Part shown: piece after piece, positions 1 to 4,936 of the stretch
Layout of the letters: each line of letters begins with the position of its first letter
Position numbering within the stretch: position 1 is the first letter of the stretch
Assembly: GCA_038319115.1 (NCBI GenBank)
Contig: JBBQCV010000191.1
Location: 1 to 7,079 of the forward strand
Length of the DNA stretch: 7,079 bases
DNA from: SZAS-79 sp038319115
GTDB taxonomy: Bacteria > Pseudomonadota > Gammaproteobacteria > Burkholderiales > SG8-39
Direction of reading: 5' to 3'
Position numbers and translations under genes: made by a program
The notes under the pieces: generated by a model
What the model was told of the DNA's origin: nothing
Seen by the model: the letters and a program-made list of their open reading frames with translations, nothing else
Databases searched by the model: none

Positions 1-228
1 GCCTGTGGCGAGGAAATCGGTGAAGTGGCGGGTGGCCGGATGCGCCACAGGCACCGCCAGCAGCTCGATGTAGTCGCGCGCGAACATGAGGCAATGGTTC
101 TGCGAACCCATGGTGTGGTAGCCGCGCGGCGTGAGCGTGAAGCCCAGCCGCGCCCAAATGCGCGCCGCCTGGTCGAGGTCATTGACCACAACCACGACGT
201 GATCGATGCCGGCGATGTGGTTACGCAC
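1..228 (-). CDS. VOC / glyoxalase-like domain protein, 5' part only
   Basis: The reading frame enters on the minus strand and is cut by the window edge, so only the first 76 codons are present and no stop is seen. The visible protein begins VRNHIAGIDHVVVVVNDLDQ and continues with GFTLTPRGYHTMGSQN, LMFARDYIELLAV and HPATRHFTDFL. The IDHVV strand followed by a DLDQA helix, an LGF turn, and a later YIELL strand is the betaalphabetabetabeta unit of the vicinal-oxygen-chelate superfamily. The His of IDHVV and the Glu of YIELL sit where this superfamily has metal ligands. The TPRGYHTMGSQN stretch resembles the Glyoxalase_3-type proteins of roughly 280-300 residues, whose substrates are mostly unknown. 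The start is taken as GTG at 228-226, because no ATG or other GTG lies in frame back to at least position 300 and the first strand must be included. There is no Shine-Dalgarno sequence before it (CCCCGCCGC). It follows dsbD by 28 bases and is probably the last visible gene of that operon. The family call is firm; the substrate is unknown. Confidence 0.8.
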   Translation of the reverse strand, partial: MRNHIAGIDHVVVVVNDLDQAARIWARLGFTLTPRGYHTMGSQNHCLMFARDYIELLAVPVAHPATRHFTDFLATG

Positions 229-237
229 GCGGCGGGG

Positions 238-270
238 CTTGTGACAAGGCGCCGGCCTACCCGCCGGCGC
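238..270 (-). promoter_or_regulatory. Two adjacent inverted repeats at the dsbD/VOC junction (stem-loop or attenuator candidate)
   Basis: Bases 249-256 (GCGCCGGC) and 263-270 (GCCGGCGC) are perfect 8-base complements around a 6-base loop. In the minus-strand transcript the loop reads GGGUAG and contains the UAG stop codon of dsbD. Directly next to it, 238-242 (CTTGT) and 244-248 (ACAAG) form a second perfect repeat with a 1-base centre. Together they fill most of the gap before the VOC start codon. A GC-rich stem followed by only CUUGU is not a classical terminator with a U run. It could be a partial terminator, an mRNA 3'-end stabiliser, or a structure that limits translation of the VOC gene. 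The pairing is seen directly; the role is inferred. Confidence 0.45.
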
Positions 271-1924
271 GCCCGAGTGCCGTGAGGAACGCGTCGGCCT
301 TCTGGTAGCCGATCACGCGCAGGCCGGGAATCTCTTTGCCGGAGGCATCGAAGAAGATGATCCCCGGAGGCCCGAACAGCGAGAAGCGCTTGAGCAGCGC
401 TTTGTGGTCATCGGTGTTGGCGGTGACGTCGGCTTGCAGCAGCAGCATGCCCTGCATCTTCGCCTTCACGCGCGCATCGGTGAACGTGAACGCCTCCATC
501 TCCTTGCACGATACGCACCAGTCGGCGTAGAAATCGAGCAGCACGGGCTTGTCGGCCGCGCGCAGCTTCTGCTCGAGCTCGGCCACCGAATTGATGCGCT
601 CGAACGCCAGGCCGTGCGCCGCGGGCTTGGACGCCCACAGTGGCGAAATCACCGGCCACGCGATCCACGCCGCCACGGCCAGCAGCAGCACGCCGAAGAA
701 TTTCTTCACCCCCACCATCCACGGCCCCGATTTGGGCAGGAAGGCGCCCTCGGACACGCCCACCACCACCAGCGGCGCGCCCATGCCCAGCGCCATCGCG
801 AACAGCGCGCCGCCGCCCAGCACCACGTCGCGGGTCTGGCTGATGTAGAGCAGCGCGCCGGCCAGCGGAGCAGCTACGCAGGGACTCACGATGATGGCCG
901 ACAGCACCCCCATGCCCGCAACCGAGGCCACATGGCCGCCGCGCAGCTTCTGGTGCGTCGAGGAAAGCCGTTCGTGCAGGAACGACGGAAGTTGCAACTC
1001 GTGCACGCCGAACATCGACAGCGCGAGCCACACGAACACCAACGCGAACCCACCGAGCACCCAGGGATTCTGCAGGGCGGCGGCGATCAGCGTGCCCGAA
1101 TAGGCGGCCGCGACGCCGGCGATTGCGTATGTCACCGCCATGCCGAGCACATAGGCGAGCGACAGGATCAGCGCGCGCACCTTGTTGAGGTCGCGCCCTT
1201 CGCCGGCGATGATGCCCGACAGGATCGGCAACATCGGCAGCACACAGGGCGTGAAGGCGAGCAGCAACCCGAAACCGAGGAAGCTCGCGAGCACCAGCCA
1301 GAAACTGCCCGACTGGAACAGCGCGGCGATGTCGAAGTCGCTCGCCGAAGCCGAGAAGCGCGAGGGGGTGTCGGGCGGCGCGAGCGCGGGATCGGGGCCT
1401 TGGCCCAAAGGTGCCGCAGCGACGGGGGAACTGGCCGCAGCCACGCTCCCCGCCCCGCCAAGCTTGATGCTCACTCGCGTCTGCAGCGGCACATAGCACA
1501 CGCCAACATCGGCGCAGCCCTGCGAGGTTACGATGAGTTTCAGCGTGTCGCTGCCGGCAGAACCGATCGGCGCGGCGCGCTCGACCGGCAGGCGCACCTT
1601 GACCGAATCGCGATAGGTTTCGACTTCGCCGAAGAATTCGTCCTTCTTGCGCTTGCCCGGTGGCAGGTCGGGTGTGCCGAGCTTGATTGCTCCGCCGGCG
1701 AACCCGGGCTCGACCTCGAACTTGAACCGCTCGCGGTAAAGGTAATAGCCTGGCGCGATGTTGAAGCCCACCTCCACCGTGTTGGCATCGATGGCGCGCG
1801 TGAACATGCGGAAAGCCTTCTCCGGCTCGAGCAAGTCGGCCTCGGATGCGGCGTGCGCAAAGCCGGCCCCAAGCGTCATGAGGAGGGCGAACACGCGCAG
1901 GACGGTCAGCGGTATCAGGGTCAT
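257..1924 (-). CDS. dsbD: Thiol:disulfide interchange protein DsbD, apparently with six transmembrane segments
   Basis: DsbD is an inner-membrane protein that passes electrons from cytoplasmic thioredoxin to periplasmic thiol proteins such as DsbC and the cytochrome c maturation thioredoxins. The 555-residue protein has a signal peptide (1-25, ending AHA). Its periplasmic N-terminal domain carries the active pair Cys137/Cys143 (QGCADVGVCYVP), with the same 6-residue spacing as E. coli Cys103/Cys109. An Ala/Pro-rich linker covers about 156-198. The membrane core contains FTPCVLPMLP (Cys227) and VSPCVAAPL (Cys349), which are 122 residues apart as in E. coli. The C-terminal thioredoxin-like domain has DFYADWCVSCKEME (Cys470/Cys473) and a later FGPPGIIFFD cis-Pro loop. 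About six hydrophobic segments can be counted (roughly 207-239, 251-275, 287-310, 335-361, 367-390, 401-426). The seventh and eighth segments of E. coli DsbD seem to be missing. The ATG at 1924 is chosen because it gives the signal peptide and overlaps the cutA stop as ATGA; the open frame continues upstream to 2149 but only as out-of-frame cutA. The cutA-dsbD order is also found in E. coli. Confidence 0.96.
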   Translation of the reverse strand: MTLIPLTVLRVFALLMTLGAGFAHAASEADLLEPEKAFRMFTRAIDANTVEVGFNIAPGYYLYRERFKFEVEPGFAGGAIKLGTPDLPPGKRKKDEFFGEVETYRDSVKVRLPVERAAPIGSAGSDTLKLIVTSQGCADVGVCYVPLQTRVSIKLGGAGSVAAASSPVAAAPLGQGPDPALAPPDTPSRFSASASDFDIAALFQSGSFWLVLASFLGFGLLLAFTPCVLPMLPILSGIIAGEGRDLNKVRALILSLAYVLGMAVTYAIAGVAAAYSGTLIAAALQNPWVLGGFALVFVWLALSMFGVHELQLPSFLHERLSSTHQKLRGGHVASVAGMGVLSAIIVSPCVAAPLAGALLYISQTRDVVLGGGALFAMALGMGAPLVVVGVSEGAFLPKSGPWMVGVKKFFGVLLLAVAAWIAWPVISPLWASKPAAHGLAFERINSVAELEQKLRAADKPVLLDFYADWCVSCKEMEAFTFTDARVKAKMQGMLLLQADVTANTDDHKALLKRFSLFGPPGIIFFDASGKEIPGLRVIGYQKADAFLTALGRAGG

Positions 1925-2250
1925 TGTGTGGTCTCGTTTTCGACCCAGTCGACATAGGCCGGCAATCCGGGCCCCGCTGGGACAGCGAGAATCTCGGGGA
2001 GTTCGTAAGGGTGGCAGGCGCGGATCGCGGCCTCGAGCGCCGGGTAGCGCCCGGGGGTGGTCTTGATCAGCACCGGATGCTCCTCTTCGTGCTGGATCGC
2101 GTCCTTCCAGCGATACACCGAACGGCAGGGCGCGAGGATGTTCACGCACGCCGCGACGCGGGCTTCGACGAGCGCCTCGGCGAGTTTCTCGGCCGAGGCG
2201 CGGTCGGGCAGATTGGTGAACACGACCAAGACGCGTGGCGCGGTGCTCAT
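1921..2250 (-). CDS. cutA: CutA1 divalent-cation tolerance protein
   Basis: This is a 109-residue protein with the full CutA1 signature. It has VLVVFTNLPDRASAEKLAEA at the N-terminus, then ACVNI (Cys35), SVYRWKDAIQHEEE, LIKTTPGRYPALEAAI, the HPYELPEI motif (80-87) and YVDWV near the end. CutA1 proteins are small trimers with a PII-like fold. They are linked genetically to copper and other divalent-metal tolerance, but their biochemical role is not settled. The ATG overlaps the stop codon of the upstream epimerase-like gene (ATGA, 2250-2247), and its own stop overlaps the dsbD start (ATGA, 1924-1921). An AAGGCGGG stretch inside the end of the upstream gene can serve as ribosome binding site. 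The length and start match the family. The cutA-dsbD arrangement is known from E. coli, where dsbD was once described as part of the cut locus. Confidence 0.96.
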   Translation of the reverse strand: MSTAPRVLVVFTNLPDRASAEKLAEALVEARVAACVNILAPCRSVYRWKDAIQHEEEHPVLIKTTPGRYPALEAAIRACHPYELPEILAVPAGPGLPAYVDWVENETTQ

Positions 2251-3080
2251 GCGGCCCGCCTTTGCACGGGTACGCCGTCGAAAACGGTGGGGTATGCGAG
2301 CGTCACGCCAAGATCGCGCTTCATCTTGCGGTTATCCAGGCGCCGCGATTCGCCCATGAACGACAGCATTGCCGCAGGGATCCTCTCGCCAACGCTGGTC
2401 CGCGCCACGCGCTCGGGCCGGGGCAGGCCGCAGCGATCGGCCACGAGATCGAACCACGCCCCCATTTTCATGGGCGAATCGTCGCAGGCGTTGTAAATGC
2501 CGGCAGGCGCGGCGGGGTCGAGGCTCGCCAGCACTATGGCCGCGAGGTCGTCGGCGTGGATATGGTTGATGTACACATCTTCGTTGTCGGCCAGGACCGG
2601 GATTCCTTGCACCAGTCGCGCGACCGGCAGCCGATCGGCGGCGTATATGCCCGGCGCGCGCAGGATCACGACGGCAATCGCGTGCCGGTCGCCCCACGCG
2701 AGGAGCTGGCGCTCGGCGTCGGCGCGGCGCACCGCCCGCGCGGTCTGCGGCCGTAGCGGGCGCGATTCGTCGACCACCTCGCCTGAGCAATCGCCGTACA
2801 CGCCGCTGGTGCCGACGTATACCAGGCGGCTTGGTAGAATCTTCCCCGCCTCGAGCGCCGCGATGAGGTGGGCGGTGCGCGTATCGGCGCTACCCGTAGC
2901 GGGCGGCGGGGCGCAATGCAGGACCGTATCGGCCCATCCGCCCAGTGAGCCGAGCGTGGCGGGGCGATCCAGGTCGAAGCCCAGTGCACGCGAAACAGCG
3001 CGAACCTCGACCGTCCCGGGCAACCGCGCCGCAGTACGATGGGCGATGTCGCCAAAACCAATGACCAACAGGCGTTTCAT
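2247..3080 (-). CDS. Atypical short-chain dehydrogenase / NAD-dependent epimerase-like protein (YeeZ-like)
   Basis: This 277-residue protein opens with MKRLLVIGFGDIAHRTAARL, a Rossmann first strand and a shortened glycine-rich loop (G8, G10, then A13 instead of a third Gly). Later landmarks fit extended SDR/NAD(P)-binding epimerases of the YeeZ-like atypical group: LVYVGTSGVYGD (86-97), VVDESRPLRP, APGIYAADRLP (142-152), NHIHADDLA (172-180), YNACDD (196-201) and the end pattern ESRRLDNRKMKRDLG. The usual YxxxK catalytic pair is absent; its region reads ARAVRRADAERQ. Activity as a classical dehydrogenase is therefore doubtful and the substrate cannot be named. The ATG at 3080 is the first possible start because an in-frame TAA lies a few codons upstream. 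GGCGGG directly abuts the ATG, too close for normal Shine-Dalgarno spacing. It is the first gene of the minus-strand operon with cutA and dsbD, and its stop overlaps the cutA start. Confidence 0.88.
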   Translation of the reverse strand: MKRLLVIGFGDIAHRTAARLPGTVEVRAVSRALGFDLDRPATLGSLGGWADTVLHCAPPPATGSADTRTAHLIAALEAGKILPSRLVYVGTSGVYGDCSGEVVDESRPLRPQTARAVRRADAERQLLAWGDRHAIAVVILRAPGIYAADRLPVARLVQGIPVLADNEDVYINHIHADDLAAIVLASLDPAAPAGIYNACDDSPMKMGAWFDLVADRCGLPRPERVARTSVGERIPAAMLSFMGESRRLDNRKMKRDLGVTLAYPTVFDGVPVQRRAA

Positions 3081-3098
3081 CCCGCCATTTTACGCACC
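3081..3098. promoter_or_regulatory. 18-base divergent intergenic gap with a -10-like hexamer
   Basis: Only 18 bases separate the start codons of the two divergent genes. On the minus strand, TAAAAT (3092-3087, five of six matches to TATAAT) lies six bases before the ATG of the epimerase-like gene. A transcript from it would begin at about the start codon and be leaderless. No convincing -35 hexamer is seen 16-18 bases further upstream (AGGGTT or GGGTTA). Promoter elements for both genes must lie partly inside the coding sequence of the neighbour. This is a weak call based on one hexamer. Confidence 0.25.
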
Positions 3099-4127
3099 AT
3101 GCACACCGTAACCCTTTCCCCCGGCGGACAGGCTTTCCAGGTCGAGGACGGCGAGTCGGTCCTCGCGGCGGCGCTGCGCTCCGGTTTCATCATTCCCTAT
3201 GGATGCAAGAACGGCGCTTGCGGCTCGTGCAAGGGCAAGCTCATCTCGGGCAGCCTCGATTACGGCGTGTACCAGGAAAAAGCCCTGCCCGCGGCCGAAC
3301 GCGAGCAGGGCAAGGCGCTTTTTTGCCAGGCCCGTCCGCTGTCGGACTGCGTGCTCGAGGCGCGCCTGGTGGGCAAGGCCGGTGACATCCCGATCAAGAC
3401 CCTGCCGTGCCGCATCCATGCGCTGCAAAAGCTCACCGACGACGTGATGGTGCTCAAGCTGAAGCTCCCTGCGAGCGAGCGCCTGCAGTTCCTCGCCGGG
3501 CAGTACCTCGAGTTCCTGCTGCGCGACGGCACGCGGCGCAGCTTCTCGATGGGCACCGCGCCGCACGACGACGAACTGGTCGAGATCCACGTGCGCCACG
3601 TGGCGGGCGGGCAGTTCACCGACCACGTGTTCGGCAAGATGAAGGAAAAGGACATCCTGCGCTTCGCGGCGCCGCTGGGCACCTTTTTCCTGCGTGAGGA
3701 TTCCGACAAGCCGATCGTGTTCGTCGCCTCGGGCACCGGATTCGCGCCGATCAAGTCGATCATCGAGCACGCGATGCACAAGGAGATCGTGCGACCGATG
3801 ACGCTTTACTGGGGCGGGCGCCGCCCGCACGACCTGTACATGCACGAGCTCGCGCAGAAATGGGCGAGCGAGTTCGGCGCTTTCTTCGACTACGTCCCGG
3901 TGATCTCGGATGCGCTGCCGGAGGACCAATGGGAAGGCCGCACGGGCTTTGTGCACCGTGCGGTAATGGAAGACTTCCCAGACCTGTCGGCGCACCAGGT
4001 CTACGCGTGCGGCGTGCCCATCATGGTCGACTCGGCGCGCGACGATTTCATCAAACACTGCAAGCTCCCCGAAGACGAGTTCTTCGCCGACAGCTTCACC
4101 ACTGCGGCGGACCTCGCCAGGACTTAG
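3099..4127 (+). CDS. [2Fe-2S] ferredoxin-type NAD(P)H oxidoreductase (CDP-6-deoxy-delta-3,4-glucoseen reductase-like)
   Basis: This 342-residue protein is a one-chain electron-transfer reductase that moves electrons from NAD(P)H through FAD to a [2Fe-2S] cluster and on to a partner. The N-terminal plant-type ferredoxin domain (1-90) carries GCKNGACGSCKG (Cys36, Cys41, Cys44) and FCQARP (Cys76), a complete cluster ligand set. The FAD domain has GQYLEFL and RRSFSMG (R-x-x-S type, about 146-152). The NAD domain has ASGTGFAPIKS (210-220), YWGGRRPHDLY and YACGVP (302-307), and it ends DEFFADSF. Proteins of this layout are usually annotated as AscD/RfbI or as ring-hydroxylating dioxygenase reductase subunits. 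No deoxysugar or oxygenase genes lie nearby, so that specific name is not supported here. The ATG at 3099 is preferred because the family N-terminus (MHTVTLSPGG) begins there; the frame stays open 20 codons further upstream but lies inside the opposite gene. No Shine-Dalgarno sequence is seen. The physiological acceptor is unknown. Confidence 0.92.
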   Translation: MHTVTLSPGGQAFQVEDGESVLAAALRSGFIIPYGCKNGACGSCKGKLISGSLDYGVYQEKALPAAEREQGKALFCQARPLSDCVLEARLVGKAGDIPIKTLPCRIHALQKLTDDVMVLKLKLPASERLQFLAGQYLEFLLRDGTRRSFSMGTAPHDDELVEIHVRHVAGGQFTDHVFGKMKEKDILRFAAPLGTFFLREDSDKPIVFVASGTGFAPIKSIIEHAMHKEIVRPMTLYWGGRRPHDLYMHELAQKWASEFGAFFDYVPVISDALPEDQWEGRTGFVHRAVMEDFPDLSAHQVYACGVPIMVDSARDDFIKHCKLPEDEFFADSFTTAADLART

Positions 4128-4181
4128 TTACTACAGAAGTCCGCACGCCAAGAGGCGTCGACGGTAAGTCCGGCCTGCGTG

Positions 4182-4190
4182 TGCCATAAT
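4182..4190 (+). promoter_or_regulatory. Extended -10 promoter candidate for the toxin-antitoxin pair
   Basis: TGCCATAAT contains TG, one spacer base, and CATAAT (4185-4190), which has five of six matches to TATAAT. This is the extended -10 arrangement, which can work with a poor -35. The nearest -35-like sequence, TCGACG at 4158-4163, has a 21-base spacer and is probably not relevant. Transcription would begin near 4197, about 28 bases before the antitoxin start. This promoter would uncouple the module from the upstream reductase gene, from which it is separated by 97 bases. Confidence 0.45.
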
Positions 4191-4210
4191 CCGGCATCCG
4201 GCATTCCGGA
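4189..4210. repeat. Tandem heptamers and inverted repeat at the antitoxin promoter (operator candidate)
   Basis: ATCCGGC occurs twice in tandem (4189-4195 and 4196-4202). TCCGG (4197-4201) and CCGGA (4206-4210) form an inverted repeat around CATT. A further TCCGG occurs at 4169-4173. The cluster overlaps the end of the candidate -10 and covers the predicted transcription start, a typical place for a repressor site. AbrB-fold antitoxins commonly bind their own promoter, so autoregulation is a reasonable inference. The repeats are seen directly; binding is not shown. Confidence 0.4.
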
Positions 4211-4214
4211 AAAT

Positions 4215-4221
4215 GGAGAGG
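4215..4221 (+). promoter_or_regulatory. Ribosome binding site that sets the antitoxin start
   Basis: GGAGAGG lies just before the ATG at 4225, with the GGAG core six bases away. It favours this start over the in-frame ATG at 4213, which sits upstream of and overlaps the purine-rich stretch and would add only four residues (MERK). Confidence 0.6.
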
Positions 4222-4224
4222 AAG

Positions 4225-4479
4225 ATGGATATCGTCAAGCTCGGCAAGAAAGGGCAGGTATCCCTGCCGGCCTCGGTCCTGCGCAAACTCGGGCTGCACG
4301 GCGCGGCTACGCTGCTGGTCGAAACAACCGACGAGGGAACAGTTGTTCTGCGCCCCGCGGCCGTATACCCGATCGAGCAGTATTCGGACGCGCGCCTCAA
4401 GGAATTCGAGCAGGCCGACCGAATCTCGGCGGACGAGGCGGCCCGCGTCCGCAAGGCGGTCAAGCGCCGCAAGCGTTGA
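4225..4479 (+). CDS. AbrB/SpoVT-fold antitoxin of a type II toxin-antitoxin pair
   Basis: This 84-residue protein begins MDIVKLGKKGQVSLPASVLR, followed by KLGL, ATLLVETTDEGTVVLRP. This is the swapped-hairpin AbrB/SpoVT DNA-binding domain (about 1-46), in which the G-Q-V-x-L-P core is diagnostic. The C-terminal part (about 48-84) contains YSDARLKEFEQADRISADEA and ends in a strongly basic tail (VRKAVKRRKR). In related VapB/MazE-like antitoxins the part after the AbrB domain binds and blocks the toxin. Its stop codon overlaps the start of the PIN gene downstream (TTGA, 4476-4479). Gene order (antitoxin first), size and overlap all fit a PIN-AbrB toxin-antitoxin operon. The protein probably represses its own promoter through the repeats upstream. 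Confidence 0.88.
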   Translation: MDIVKLGKKGQVSLPASVLRKLGLHGAATLLVETTDEGTVVLRPAAVYPIEQYSDARLKEFEQADRISADEAARVRKAVKRRKR

Positions 4480-4904
4480 AGCTTTTTCTCGATGCCAACA
4501 TCATTTTCTCCGCGGCGCACCGCGAAGGCGGGCGCGCGCAGGCACTGATCGCCCTCGCAAGGGCCGGCCTCTGCACGCTGGTCACTTCGGCTTACGCGCT
4601 TGAAGAGGCGCGCCGGAACCTCGAATTAAAGTCGCAGGATTCCGGCTCCCGCCTGAGCGCGGCGCTCGAGGCGATCACGCTCGTGGCCGAAGCGCCGCAT
4701 TCCCTGGTCACATGGTCGCGCCAGCAGGGTCTCCCGCCCAAGGACGCGCCGATTCTTGCGGCCGCGATTGGCGCGCGCGCGGACTTGCTCGTCACGGGTG
4801 ACGCGCGCGATTTCGGCAGCCTCTATGAGGTGATCCTGCGCGGTACCAAGGTATCGACCCCGGCGCGCGCGATCGAGCTTGTTCTCGCGCGCGCCGGTAC
4901 GTAG
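4476..4904 (+). CDS. PIN-domain ribonuclease toxin (VapC-like), TTG start
   Basis: This 142-residue protein begins (L/M)KLFLDANIIFSAAH and carries the acidic PIN-domain residues in order: Asp6 (FLDAN), Glu43/Glu44 (LEEARRN), Asp90 (PPKDAPILAAA) and Asp109/Asp112 (LVTGDARDFG). PIN toxins are Mg-dependent endoribonucleases that cleave RNA when their antitoxin is lost; the target of this one cannot be read from the sequence. The start is taken as TTG at 4476. It places the conserved first strand at the N-terminus, there is no ATG or GTG close upstream in frame, and it overlaps the antitoxin stop as TTGA. There is no separate Shine-Dalgarno sequence, so translation is probably coupled to the antitoxin and weak, which suits a toxin. 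The frame stays open upstream to 4179 but there it is only the shifted frame of the antitoxin gene. All expected acidic residues are present, so it appears intact. Confidence 0.87.
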   Translation: MKLFLDANIIFSAAHREGGRAQALIALARAGLCTLVTSAYALEEARRNLELKSQDSGSRLSAALEAITLVAEAPHSLVTWSRQQGLPPKDAPILAAAIGARADLLVTGDARDFGSLYEVILRGTKVSTPARAIELVLARAGT

Positions 4905-4933
4905 CCCAAACGCAATCAGGACACTCCGGCGCG
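4890..4933. terminator. Weak inverted repeat between the convergent PIN and Bug genes
   Basis: CGCGCCGG (4890-4897) and CCGGCGCG (4926-4933) are perfect 8-base complements separated by 28 bases. They span the end of the PIN gene and reach to just before the end of the convergent Bug gene. A shared terminator would be expected in this place, but the loop is long and no T run follows on either strand. The call is tentative. Confidence 0.2.
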
Positions 4934-4936
4934 TAA

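Noticed and set aside
404..1957. Long open frame of 517 residues on the plus strand opposite dsbD
   Set aside because: It lies antisense to a complete DsbD with all motifs, its translation is rich in Arg, His and Gln with no domain-like pattern, and long antisense frames are expected in GC-rich DNA.
1925..2149. 75-residue N-terminal extension of DsbD
   Set aside because: The extra residues come from the cutA gene read in another frame. The signal peptide begins at the ATG at 1924, which overlaps the cutA stop.
3090..4058. 322-residue minus-strand open frame opposite the reductase
   Set aside because: It is a shadow of the reductase gene with biased composition (Arg, His, Val, Leu) and no recognisable motif.
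4145..4158. Small hairpin ACGCC-AAGA-GGCGT after the reductase gene as a terminator
   Set aside because: The stem has only five pairs and no T run follows, so it is not convincing as a terminator.
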